Below, one piece after another: positions 53,002 through 61,504 of a DNA stretch of 64,000 nucleotides; position 1 is the first letter of the stretch; every line of letters starts with the position of its first letter. Source of the stretch: Betaproteobacteria bacterium (GTDB lineage Bacteria > Pseudomonadota > Gammaproteobacteria > Burkholderiales > SG8-39); the NCBI GenBank assembly GCA_009693435.1, contig SHXF01000002.1, positions 124,001-188,000 on the forward strand, given 5' to 3'. The translations under genes and the position numbers were made by a program. The notes below the pieces were generated by a model. The model made no database searches, had not been told where the DNA came from, and worked only from the letters and a program-made list of their open reading frames with translations.

Positions 53002-54378
53002 ATGAAACAACGACTGCGCGCGTTGCTGCTTTTCGCGGCGCTGTGCTGCGCGGGCGCGCAGGCGCAGGATCCGCTCGCCGAGGCGAAGAAACTGATGGAA
53101 GAGGGCAAGGCCGCACAGGCCTTCGACGTCCTCGCGCCGCTCGAGCCGCAGCGGGCGGGTGAAACCGACTTTGATTACGCGCTCGGCATAGCGGCGCTCG
53201 ATTCGGGCAGGCCCGATCGCGCCACCATCGCATTCGAGCGCGTGATCGCGCTCAACCCCAACTTCGCCGGCGCGCGCATCGACCTGGGGCGCGCGTACTA
53301 CGCCATGGGCAGCGATGACCTGGCGAAATCGGAATTCGAAACGGTGCTCGGACTGGAGCCGCCGGAGCACGTCAAACCCATCGTTGCCAGGTATCTCGAT
53401 GCGATCGCCGCGCGCAGCAAGAAGCTGCAGCCATCCCTCGCCGCCTACGTCGAAGCGGGCGGCGGCACCGACAGCAACATCACCGCGGTCACCAGCGATT
53501 TCGCCGCGGGCGTGCTGCAGGCGTACAACATTGCGTCGGTCGCACCTACCGGCAACTCCTTCAAGCGCAGCGGCGCTTTTTCGCAACTGGCTGCAGGAGC
53601 GGAATACAACCGGCCGATAGACGGGCCGCTCTCGTTGTACGTGGGCGGCGACGCGCGGGACCGGCGTTACAACGGCGGCAATTTGCCGTTCGGTTCGCAG
53701 CAGGTAGACGCGCGCGGCGGAATCGTCCTCGCCCTGGATCGCGACCTGTACAAGTTCGGACTGCAGTCCCAATCCTATTATCAGGAAGCGCTCACGCCGC
53801 TCAGCGCCGAAGGCACGCGCATTGCCAATGACCGCAGAACCTCGGGCGTGGTCACGGAATGGCGCCACGCGATCGCGGCCGGCCGGCAGGTCGGTCTGTT
53901 CGCGCAGTTCAACGAGCAGCGATTCCCCAGCAACCAGCCGCAAAACGTCGATCAGGTGCTGCTGGGCGGGCAATTCCTCAACGTGTGGGAACGCACCGGC
54001 AGTCCGCTGCTGATGCTGGCGGCGTTTCAGAGCCGCGACAAGGCGAAGGGCCCGTTGAACATCGCCGCCACCACCAATGCAAGCAAGACCATTGCGGGGT
54101 TCCGCGTATTAGCCCAGTATTCCATTAACGAGAAGCTGGATATTTACGCGTCGGCCGGCCATACCGGGCGGGAGGACGACTCGCAGTTCGCCCGGTCCAC
54201 CGTGGTGGCCTACGGCAAGGATCGGCTGATCGATACCGGGTTCGGGGCGAACTGGCGGTTTATGCCGGGCTGGAGCCTGAAAGGCCAGGCGGCGTTCTAT
54301 GACAACCGCTCCAATATCGCGCTGTACGAATACAAGCGGACCGAGGTCTCGGTGTTTGTCAGGAAAGACTTCAAGTGA
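53002..54378 (+). CDS. SlipAM-type (DUF560) outer-membrane protein with TPR domain
   Basis: 458 residues. Signal peptide MKQRLRALLLFAALCCAGAQ, then TPR-like helices to about 150 (AKKLMEEGKAAQAFDVLAPL, FERVIALNPNFAGARIDLGR), then a beta-barrel with alternating strands. The last strand, SNIALYEYKRTEVSVFVRKDF, is nearly the signature end of the surface lipoprotein assembly modifier family (Slam). These move lipid- or soluble-type cargo to the cell surface. ATG 53002 starts the signal peptide; the longer frame upstream lacks one. The large cargo-like gene begins 98 bp after. Confidence 0.85.
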   Translation: MKQRLRALLLFAALCCAGAQAQDPLAEAKKLMEEGKAAQAFDVLAPLEPQRAGETDFDYALGIAALDSGRPDRATIAFERVIALNPNFAGARIDLGRAYYAMGSDDLAKSEFETVLGLEPPEHVKPIVARYLDAIAARSKKLQPSLAAYVEAGGGTDSNITAVTSDFAAGVLQAYNIASVAPTGNSFKRSGAFSQLAAGAEYNRPIDGPLSLYVGGDARDRRYNGGNLPFGSQQVDARGGIVLALDRDLYKFGLQSQSYYQEALTPLSAEGTRIANDRRTSGVVTEWRHAIAAGRQVGLFAQFNEQRFPSNQPQNVDQVLLGGQFLNVWERTGSPLLMLAAFQSRDKAKGPLNIAATTNASKTIAGFRVLAQYSINEKLDIYASAGHTGREDDSQFARSTVVAYGKDRLIDTGFGANWRFMPGWSLKGQAAFYDNRSNIALYEYKRTEVSVFVRKDFK

Positions 54379-54476
54379 GCGGGCGAGCGCTGCGCAGCGG
54401 GCAGGATAACGACGCGTACCGTCATGTCGGGCGTGGCGGCTGCCGGACACCGCAAGTGCCATTCGAGGGAGCGGGC

Positions 54477-57400
54477 ATGGTAGTGCACAGGATGCGGCAG
54501 GCGCTGATCGGGGCCGGAATGATCGGCTTGATGGCCTTTGCGCAGTCGGCAGATGCCGCAGTCGCGGGGACGTTCGATTTCGTGCTCGGAGATGTACGCG
54601 CGCGTTCCAGCGCGGGTGTGGAGCGCCCGGTGAAACGCGGCGAGCAGGTGCAGGAGGGCGACAGGGTCATCACCGGCGCCAACGGCACGGTGCAGATGCG
54701 CATGGTGGACGACGCCTATATCGCGCTTCGCCCCGACAGCGAGATGGATATCAAGGTCTACCAGTACACCGGCAAGAACGACGGGCAGGAGAACGCGCTG
54801 CTCGGCCTGTTCAGGGGAACGATGCGCACCTTCACCGGCGCCATCGTCAAGGCGCGCAGGGAGCGCTTTTTGACCACGACGCCGACCTCCACCATCGGCA
54901 TCCGCGGCTCGGGGAACGTCGCCTTCGTCTCGCCAACACAGGGCACGATCAATCACACGATAGAGGGCTCGCATGTTGTGTCGAGCGTGGATCCCGCGGG
55001 CAGGGTAATTGCCACCCTGGTGACCACGCCAGGCCAGACGGTGCAGGTGATGGCGAATCAGGCGCCGGTGCGTGTGCCGACGCCGGTCTTCCTGATGGAG
55101 GCGGCCACGGCGCGTCCCTTGCCCGGCCAGCAGCGCGCGCCCGCCGGCACGCCGGGTCAGCCGCAGCAACGCAGCGAGCAGGGTGAACAGCCTGCGCAGG
55201 GCGGCAGGGCGGCCACTGCTGAAGCGGGCCGGACGACATCCACCGCCGACACGACCCTCGCCAGCTCAAACAAGCTGGACGCAGCTGCGCCCACGACGAC
55301 GCCGGAGGCGATCGTGACGGCAGTCCCGGCCGCGCCCAAGGTGATCACGGGAACGGCAAGCTGCACCTCGACCAACGCGGCTGCTTGCGGCGACGGTACA
55401 ACCCTCAACCTCACCAACGGGACGACGACCACGTCGACCGGCACTACCACGACAACCAGTGGCAGCACCGCAAGCGGCAGCGGCACGACAACCGGCGGGG
55501 GAACGACAACCGGCGGCGGAACGACGACCGGCGGCGGAACGACAACCGGCGGCGGAACGACGACCGGCGGCGGAACGACAACCGGTGGCGGTACGACAAC
55601 CGGTGGGGGAACGACGACCGGTGGGGGTACGACAACATCCGCCGGCAACCCCACGCCGGTGGGCAGCACCGGTTTGTATCGCGCGCAGTTGGTGTATCCG
55701 ATGGTCGGGGCGGCCGGTGTGCGAGTCCAGGCGGTGGGCGGTTCCATCGCGAACGGCGCCAATGGCAATCTGAGGAACACCAACATTGTGTTGAGCGCCT
55801 CTGGCGATCTGGCGAGTATCAACGCCGTGTCGAATCCGGTTTCGACCGGTTCTCCGGCATGGAATGTCTTCGACCGGGGTGTGCGCACCCAGTGTCTTTC
55901 CGGCGCTGACTGTCTGTTGTCGACAACTCCTGCGAGTGCCCCGTCGCCTGATGCCGTCCTCACATCCCTGCTGGTCTCGGGGGCAACGGTGGGAACGGGT
56001 GGTTACAACTTCGGCGCCAATGGCGACCGCGCAGCGGATGCGAACGGCAATCCGGTTGCGGGTGCCACGGAAAGCTATAACGACGGTCTGGGTCTGCGAT
56101 TCGGTCGGTATCAGAGCGGCACGCTGACGGCCACTGCGCCAGGCACGGCAGGCGCGCTCTCCAGCGCGACGTTGCTGGGCGGCGCAAGTGCGCTGTGGAG
56201 CGTGCGTGAAATTCCCTCGAGTATTCCACTGACAGGCATCCTGCACTATCTGCCGAAGTTCGCAACCGCTCCCATAGACTCGTTCGGCAACGCCGGCCAA
56301 CTCAATTTTGCGACGCTGGATGTCAACTTCGGCCGCCAGTCCGCCACCACCAGCGTAGGTGTCACGCTGAACAATCAGGCGCTGTCCGCGTACGGCCGTG
56401 ATGTGCCCATCGGCACCGATGGATTCGATATCACCTCTTCAGCGGCGCTCAACGCAGGCCTTGCCCTGGTGCCGGCTGTTCCGCTGGTGGTACGTTGCTC
56501 CGGCGTCAATTGCGCGCCGCTTCCCGTGGGTTCGACCGCTCAGAGCGCATATGGCGCCGCGATACACGGCGGATTCTCGGGTGGCGGCACGGCCGGCGGC
56601 GCTTTCTTCCGCTACGGCTTCACGACCTTGTACGACATCGCGGTTGCGCCTGGCACGGGACTCCCCGGGGCGGCCCCTTTCGGACGCGCCGCCAACGACA
56701 GCATCGGCGGGTTTGTCGGATTCGGCCAGGGGCCGCAGATCGTTGCACCCACGGGTGCGGCAGCCGGCAACACCGGCTTTGTCACCTATCCGTATTACAA
56801 CGGCACGCTCGCCTTCGGATCCGGAAATCAGGCTTTGGGCGGCGATAACGTCACCACGGCGGGGTTTGGCAGCCTCGAATCCACAGTGACCTTCGGCGGA
56901 CCCAACGGCAATTTCAGCGCATTCGTCAAGACCGCTGGTACCAACAACAACTCGCTCTCCCTGGGCGGTAACACCTCCGGCGCTTCCACGGTCACGACGC
57001 TCGCTAACGGTATCAAGTATGGCCGCTATGCGGCGCAGAACGTGGCGGGCACCGGCACGCCGCTGACGGTGAGCGGCAAGGACTTCAACGGCACATTCAC
57101 CTCGCGCAATGTGCTCGGGTCGCTGCAGTGGATCACGGGTCCGGCCATCTGGCCCGTGTTCTCCACTATGCCGATGACCGGCAGTGCCACGTATTCGGTG
57201 CTCCCCGGTGGAGCTTCGACGCCCAGGGATCAAAACGGCACTGGCGGAACCTTCAACTCGGCGACACTGAGCGTAAACTTCGACCGTCAGGCGGTGAACG
57301 CGGCAGTGAATGTGTCCACTTCCGGTGGAACGTGGAACGCGGCAGGAACCAATCTCTCTCTGGACGATGGTGGAGGATTCAGCGCCTTTTCCGGTTCCTC

Positions 57401-58550
57401 AGCGCTGTCGCATCGCAACCTCACTGTTACGTTGAATGGCAGTGCCGCAGGCGGAAATCTGTCCGGGCAGCTGACCGGCGCGCAATTGAACGGCGCCGTT
57501 ATTGCCTATAATTTCCGCGATTCCAACATCGTGCCCTCGGCGCACCAACTGGTGAATGGCGTGGTCGGATTCGGAACGCCAACCTTTTCCTCAGGCTTTG
57601 CACCCGATCCGTTGCAACCCTACATGATGCTGCTCAGGTCGCGCGGCGCGGTTGCGGGATTCGACGCAAACAGCGGGGCGCTCTTCGCCGTCAGCGCGGC
57701 GTCGATCGACGACGAGTACCTCACGCGCACGCTAATTGCGGCAGTGAATCCAGACCGGATAAGGACCAACAGCCAGGGCGCGCTGACCACGTTCGACTCC
57801 GTCGCTGGGATCGTCACGGGCGTCTCGGGTACGTCCTGCTCTCCCAATTGCAACGTGAATGACATTCCGGTGCGGCTCTCCATCGATGCGGCGGGGAGTG
57901 CGGTCGCCGGCGCACTGCCGGCAATGCCGGCGATTGCTGGTGCCGCCACGGTGACCGACATCGGCCGCGATGCGGTAACCGGAGTCACGTGGGGCCGGTA
58001 CACCAACGGCAATTTCGCCGTTGTCGACCGGGTTACGGGTGCGCCGGTCGGAACGGGCGTTGTTGAACTGGGCAACGTCAATCACTATCTGCTTTCGCCG
58101 GTGCAGTCGGGCCCGGTGGTGTTGCCAACCAGCGGCACGGCGACCTATACGTTTGCCGGCGGCACCAACCCCACCGACAGCGCGGGCAACGTGGGCACGC
58201 TCAACAGCGCGACCCTGGCCGCGAATTTCAGTGCCAAGACCGTCGATGTCTCGGTCAATGCCACGGTCGGCCCGCGCACCTGGGGCGCGACGGCGACGGG
58301 TGTGCCCATCCTGGGCACTGGTGTGGGCTTTGAGGTCGGCAAGTCATTAGGGGTGGCGTCGATTGCCGACAAACTCAATGTGACCTGCGCCGGCACCGGT
58401 TGCGTAAGCGCAGTCGCCGGCAGGATCGTGGGCGGGTTTGGCGGCAGCACCGGACAGGCCGCCGGCATCGCCTACTCCCTCAATTCGGGTGGCGTACCGC
58501 AGGCACAGTCCGGCATATCGATGGGTGGGGTCGCGGCGTTCAGGCGCTAG
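54477..58550 (+). CDS. Large exported protein: FecR domain, Gly-Thr linker, three barrel-like repeats
   Basis: 1357 residues from ATG 54477 (GAGGGA upstream, signal peptide ending near AQSADAA). Residues 35-180 are a FecR-type domain (GTFDFVLGDVRARSSAG, GDRVITGANGTVQMRMVDDA, TPTSTIGIRGSG). Then a Ser/Thr/Gln-rich linker holds eight GGGTTT units. Residues from about 583, 901 and 1219 start three related segments, each with T-G-x-A/L-x-Y, F-x-S-A-T-L-x-V/A-N-F and a late G-x-F-x-G-G-x-T-G-x-A/G-G-A/I-x-Y/F, resembling the TbpB-like barrel domains carried by Slam cargo. The C-terminus GFGGSTGQAAGIAYSLNSGG ends in a strand. Probably surface-exposed. Confidence 0.8.
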   Translation: MVVHRMRQALIGAGMIGLMAFAQSADAAVAGTFDFVLGDVRARSSAGVERPVKRGEQVQEGDRVITGANGTVQMRMVDDAYIALRPDSEMDIKVYQYTGKNDGQENALLGLFRGTMRTFTGAIVKARRERFLTTTPTSTIGIRGSGNVAFVSPTQGTINHTIEGSHVVSSVDPAGRVIATLVTTPGQTVQVMANQAPVRVPTPVFLMEAATARPLPGQQRAPAGTPGQPQQRSEQGEQPAQGGRAATAEAGRTTSTADTTLASSNKLDAAAPTTTPEAIVTAVPAAPKVITGTASCTSTNAAACGDGTTLNLTNGTTTTSTGTTTTTSGSTASGSGTTTGGGTTTGGGTTTGGGTTTGGGTTTGGGTTTGGGTTTGGGTTTGGGTTTSAGNPTPVGSTGLYRAQLVYPMVGAAGVRVQAVGGSIANGANGNLRNTNIVLSASGDLASINAVSNPVSTGSPAWNVFDRGVRTQCLSGADCLLSTTPASAPSPDAVLTSLLVSGATVGTGGYNFGANGDRAADANGNPVAGATESYNDGLGLRFGRYQSGTLTATAPGTAGALSSATLLGGASALWSVREIPSSIPLTGILHYLPKFATAPIDSFGNAGQLNFATLDVNFGRQSATTSVGVTLNNQALSAYGRDVPIGTDGFDITSSAALNAGLALVPAVPLVVRCSGVNCAPLPVGSTAQSAYGAAIHGGFSGGGTAGGAFFRYGFTTLYDIAVAPGTGLPGAAPFGRAANDSIGGFVGFGQGPQIVAPTGAAAGNTGFVTYPYYNGTLAFGSGNQALGGDNVTTAGFGSLESTVTFGGPNGNFSAFVKTAGTNNNSLSLGGNTSGASTVTTLANGIKYGRYAAQNVAGTGTPLTVSGKDFNGTFTSRNVLGSLQWITGPAIWPVFSTMPMTGSATYSVLPGGASTPRDQNGTGGTFNSATLSVNFDRQAVNAAVNVSTSGGTWNAAGTNLSLDDGGGFSAFSGSSALSHRNLTVTLNGSAAGGNLSGQLTGAQLNGAVIAYNFRDSNIVPSAHQLVNGVVGFGTPTFSSGFAPDPLQPYMMLLRSRGAVAGFDANSGALFAVSAASIDDEYLTRTLIAAVNPDRIRTNSQGALTTFDSVAGIVTGVSGTSCSPNCNVNDIPVRLSIDAAGSAVAGALPAMPAIAGAATVTDIGRDAVTGVTWGRYTNGNFAVVDRVTGAPVGTGVVELGNVNHYLLSPVQSGPVVLPTSGTATYTFAGGTNPTDSAGNVGTLNSATLAANFSAKTVDVSVNATVGPRTWGATATGVPILGTGVGFEVGKSLGVASIADKLNVTCAGTGCVSAVAGRIVGGFGGSTGQAAGIAYSLNSGGVPQAQSGISMGGVAAFRR
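55494..55637 (+). repeat. Eight 18-bp repeats coding GGGTTT
   Basis: Eight tandem units of GGCGGCGGAACGACAACC (with third-base variation) code Gly-Gly-Gly-Thr-Thr-Thr in the linker of the FecR-domain protein. A ninth, imperfect unit (GSGTTT) precedes. In-frame, so copy number changes would alter only linker length. Confidence 0.95.
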
Positions 58551-58579
58551 CATTGTTCTGCTTCAATCCACCTTCCGCT

Positions 58580-59629
58580 TCAATCCACCGTCGCGCCGCT
58601 CCGCTTGATCACCGGGGTCCAGCGCGCCAGTTCTTCCCGCATGAATTTTGTCAGTTCTTCCGGCGTGCCGCCGATCGGTTCCATATACTGCGCGGCCATT
58701 TTCTGGCGCGTGTCCGGATCGCGCAGCACAGCCACCAGTTCGCGGTTCATGCGGGCGATGATGTCCTGCGGGGTTCTCGCCGGTGCCATGATGGCCATCC
58801 AGGCCATGGCTTCGATCTCGGGGAAGCCGGACTCCTTCATTGTCGGTAACTCGGGCACGAGTGCGCTGCGCTCGCTGCTGGTCACCGCAATCGCCCTGAT
58901 CCTGCCGGCTTTTGCCTGCGGCATCACCGCGACCGGCGGCACGCAGGCCATGTGCACGTCGCCTTGCAGCATCGCCGTGATCGCAAGCGGCGAGGAAGCA
59001 TAGGGTATGTGCACGGCGTAAGTACTGGTGCGCGCCTTGATCAGTTCGATCGACAGGTGCGACATGCTGCCGACGCCGGTCGACGAGAAATTGTATTTGC
59101 CCGGATTTTTTTTCAGGGCGGCGACCCACTCCTTCACGTCGCCGACATTGAGGCTGTTGATGACGGCGCAGACGTTCGGCTGCGCACCGGCGAGGGTCAC
59201 CGGCGCCAGGTCGGCGAACGGGTCGTAGGGCAGCTTGCGGTACATGACGGTGTTATAGACCAGCGGCCCGTTGGTGCTGACGAGAAACGTGTAGCCATCG
59301 GCGGCGCTCTTCGCCACGAAGTCGGTGCCGATGTTGCCGCCTGCGCCGGCGCGGTTCTCGACCACCACCGGCTGGGCGAGGCGCAAGGCAAGCTTTTCCT
59401 GGACGATGCGCACCAGCACGTCGGGCGAGGAGCCCGGCGCATAGGGCACCACGATCTTCACCGGGCGCTGCGGCCACCCTTGCGCGTGCGCCGTCGTGAC
59501 CGCTGTTGCGGCTGCGACGACCGCAGCGATCGTTGCGGTCATCGTTGCAGCCATGGTCGCAGCCATGGTCGCACTGAGCGTGCTTGCGGCAATCGAACAC
59601 TTTGCGCGCACCTTCAATGGCAGTTTCAC
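58580..59629 (-). CDS. Bug-family substrate-binding protein with repetitive signal peptide
   Basis: 349 residues from GTG 59629, which overlaps the stop of the upstream chorismate mutase-family gene (GTGA). Mature start WPQRPVKIVVPYAPGSSPDV; later VVENRAGAGGNIGTDFVAKS and AVHIPYASSPLAITAMLQGD. The leader is about 50 residues, unusually long, because a 12-bp unit coding Ala-Thr-Met-Ala-type quadruplets is repeated (59523-59570). Processing near AHAQG is likely. Confidence 0.92.
   Translation of the reverse strand: MKLPLKVRAKCSIAASTLSATMAATMAATMTATIAAVVAAATAVTTAHAQGWPQRPVKIVVPYAPGSSPDVLVRIVQEKLALRLAQPVVVENRAGAGGNIGTDFVAKSAADGYTFLVSTNGPLVYNTVMYRKLPYDPFADLAPVTLAGAQPNVCAVINSLNVGDVKEWVAALKKNPGKYNFSSTGVGSMSHLSIELIKARTSTYAVHIPYASSPLAITAMLQGDVHMACVPPVAVMPQAKAGRIRAIAVTSSERSALVPELPTMKESGFPEIEAMAWMAIMAPARTPQDIIARMNRELVAVLRDPDTRQKMAAQYMEPIGGTPEELTKFMREELARWTPVIKRSGATVD
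59523..59570 (-). repeat. Four tandem 12-bp repeats in a signal peptide
   Basis: On the plus strand GCAGCCATGGTC is perfect twice and preceded by GCGGTCATCGTT and GCAGCGATCGTT. In the gene's frame each gives a four-residue hydrophobic block, lengthening the signal peptide core. Confidence 0.85.
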
Positions 59630-59997
59630 GGCGTTTCCTTTTCGACTGTCTCGGTCTCGCCGAAATAGACCTGCTCTTGCGAGACGAACGCGGCGATCAT
59701 TGCCCGGTATGCGGCCTCTACGACATCTGCATCGGCTCCTTCGGCAACCGCGCGGGCTCGAACCCGCACTATGACTTCGGCCTGCCGCGCGGGCGCCGCA
59801 ACCTGATGCGAGTCGGCCTTGAACCGGGTGGCATCCTTGACGCAGCGGCCGCGTTCGGCGAGCAGGCGCACGATGTCGCGGTCCAGTGAGTCGATGCGCT
59901 CGCGCAGTTCACCCAGCGTCGCAGCCACCGGAATATAGGCCGGATCGCGAAAGCGGCGCAGCGGCGCGGTGTCGGTGCGCGGTTCCGTGTTTTCCAT
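59626..59997 (-). CDS. AroQ-class chorismate mutase-family protein
   Basis: 123 residues, all helical. ELRERIDSLDRDIVRLLAER GRCVKDATRFK carries the Arg, Asp and Lys pattern of AroQ mutases, and PARQAEVIVRVRARA continues helix 2. Both chorismate mutase and isochorismate-pyruvate lyase (PchB-like) belong here. In an aromatic catabolic context the exact reaction is open. ATG 59997 starts close to a TATAAT (plus-strand 60005-60010), suggesting a very short or absent leader. Confidence 0.8.
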   Translation of the reverse strand: MENTEPRTDTAPLRRFRDPAYIPVAATLGELRERIDSLDRDIVRLLAERGRCVKDATRFKADSHQVAAPARQAEVIVRVRARAVAEGADADVVEAAYRAMIAAFVSQEQVYFGETETVEKETP

Positions 59998-60004
59998 GCG
60001 ACGC

Positions 60005-60010
60005 ATTATA
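60005..60010 (-). promoter_or_regulatory. Perfect -10 box at the edge of a 15-bp array
   Basis: The minus strand reads TATAAT seven bases before ATG 59997. A transcript from it would start at or within the start codon. The matching -35 region falls inside the 15-bp repeats (TGGAAT at about 17 bp), a weak match. Confidence 0.5.
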
Positions 60011-60129
60011 CGATTCCACGCAGTACGATTCCACGCAGTACGATTCCACGCAGTACGATTCCACGCAGTACGATTCCACGCAGTACGATTCCACGCAGTA
60101 CGATTCCACGCAGTACGATTCCACACTGC
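60010..60129. repeat. Eight tandem 15-bp repeats between divergent genes
   Basis: ACGATTCCACGCAGT is repeated seven times perfectly from 60010, and an eighth unit ends ACACTGC. It occupies the region between the minus-strand chorismate mutase-family gene and the plus-strand hydroxylase gene. Confidence 0.97.
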
Positions 60130-60277
60130 GCCGGATGCGACGCATGCGCCGCAGCCGCACGTCGCGCCGGCCGTTTCGCCATCATGACGCGCTACAATTG
60201 CGCATGATCCCTGGCATGAGCCGCCGGCATGATCGGCAGGCAAGCCGGGGCAATCCAGCGTTTTGAAGGAGGACAAC

Positions 60278-61459
60278 ATGGCTAAAAATGCGCTGCCGGT
60301 CCTGGTGGTGGGCGGCGGTATCGGCGGATTCGCCACGGCTCTGGCACTCGCGCGCAGGAACATTCCGGCACACCTGTTCGAGACCGCCACCGAGTTCAAG
60401 GAGATCGGTGCCGGCATCCAGCTCGGGCCGAATGCCTTCCGCATGTTCGACCACCTGGGCGTGCTGGAGCAGATGAACAACTGGGCAGTGCTGCCGGACA
60501 ACATCATATTCCGCGACGCGCTCACCGGCGAGGAACTGATCCGCGTACCCGCCGGCAATTCCATGGTGAAGCGCTTTGGCTACCCGTACGGCGTCATACA
60601 CCGCGCCGACATGCACAATGTGCTGATCGACGCAGTGAAGCAGCAGCCCCTGGTTACGCTTTCCCCCGGAACGAAAATCGTCAAGCACGAAGATCGGGGC
60701 GACCGGGTCGTGATCGAGTCGGAGCAGGGGACGACTTATGAGGGAAGGGGGCTGGTCGGCGCCGATGGCCTGTGGTCACGCACCCGCGAGTACGTTACCG
60801 GCGAGGGCAAGCCGCGTGTCTCGGGGCACATCGCCTACCGCGCGGTGATCCCGACGGGCGAAGTGCCGCAGCACCTGCAGGAAAACAACGTGGTTCTGTA
60901 CGCCGGGCCGAAGACGCACCTGGTTCACTACCCGCTCACCCGCGGCACCGTATACAACCTGGTGGTGGTGTTTCACAGCAGCCGTTACGAAGAAGGCTGG
61001 GACCAGTACGGCGACCCGGAAGAACTGAAGGAGCGCTTCCGCAGCCAGCAGCCCAAAGTGCTGGAATTTCTTGCCATGGCCAATACCTGGAAGATGTGGG
61101 TGTTGTGCGATCGCGAGCCGATCCGCAACTGGACCAAGGGCCGCGTCACCTTGCTGGGCGATGCCGCGCACCCGATGCTGCAGTACCTTGCGCAGGGCGC
61201 CAACATGGCGATGGAAGACGGCGCTGTCCTGGCGAAACACCTGGCCGGCGCCGGCGACGACGTCAACCGGGCCTTCCTCGATTATCAGCAGGAACGCTAC
61301 CTGCGCACCACCCGGGTCCAGATCACCGCGCGCCTTTACGGCGATCTTTACCACGCCGCCGACGCCACCGCGGATTTCAGGAAACAGCTCCTCGCGGGAA
61401 GGACGCCGGAGCAGTCCTACAACGGGATGGCCTGGCTGTACGATGGCATACGGGTATAG
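60278..61459 (+). CDS. 3-hydroxybenzoate 6-hydroxylase-like flavin monooxygenase
   Basis: 393 residues. FAD motif VLVVGGGIGGFATALALARR, EIGAGIQLGPNAFRMFDHLG, DG motif LVGADGLWSRTREYV and GD motif VTLLGDAAHPMLQYLAQGAN. These, and the ending DLYHAADATADFRKQLLAGR, resemble 3-hydroxybenzoate 6-hydroxylase, which makes gentisate. AAGGAGG precedes ATG 60278. No gentisate dioxygenase is in the window. Confidence 0.88.
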   Translation: MAKNALPVLVVGGGIGGFATALALARRNIPAHLFETATEFKEIGAGIQLGPNAFRMFDHLGVLEQMNNWAVLPDNIIFRDALTGEELIRVPAGNSMVKRFGYPYGVIHRADMHNVLIDAVKQQPLVTLSPGTKIVKHEDRGDRVVIESEQGTTYEGRGLVGADGLWSRTREYVTGEGKPRVSGHIAYRAVIPTGEVPQHLQENNVVLYAGPKTHLVHYPLTRGTVYNLVVVFHSSRYEEGWDQYGDPEELKERFRSQQPKVLEFLAMANTWKMWVLCDREPIRNWTKGRVTLLGDAAHPMLQYLAQGANMAMEDGAVLAKHLAGAGDDVNRAFLDYQQERYLRTTRVQITARLYGDLYHAADATADFRKQLLAGRTPEQSYNGMAWLYDGIRV

Positions 61460-61504
61460 GTGATTGCGAACATGGTTTCCGCGGGAGCGGAAACCCGCCG
61501 TAAT

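Noticed and set aside
55385..55909. Arg/Asp/Asn-rich frame across the GGGTTT repeats
   Set aside because: Out-of-frame reading of the 18-bp repeat inside the FecR-domain gene.
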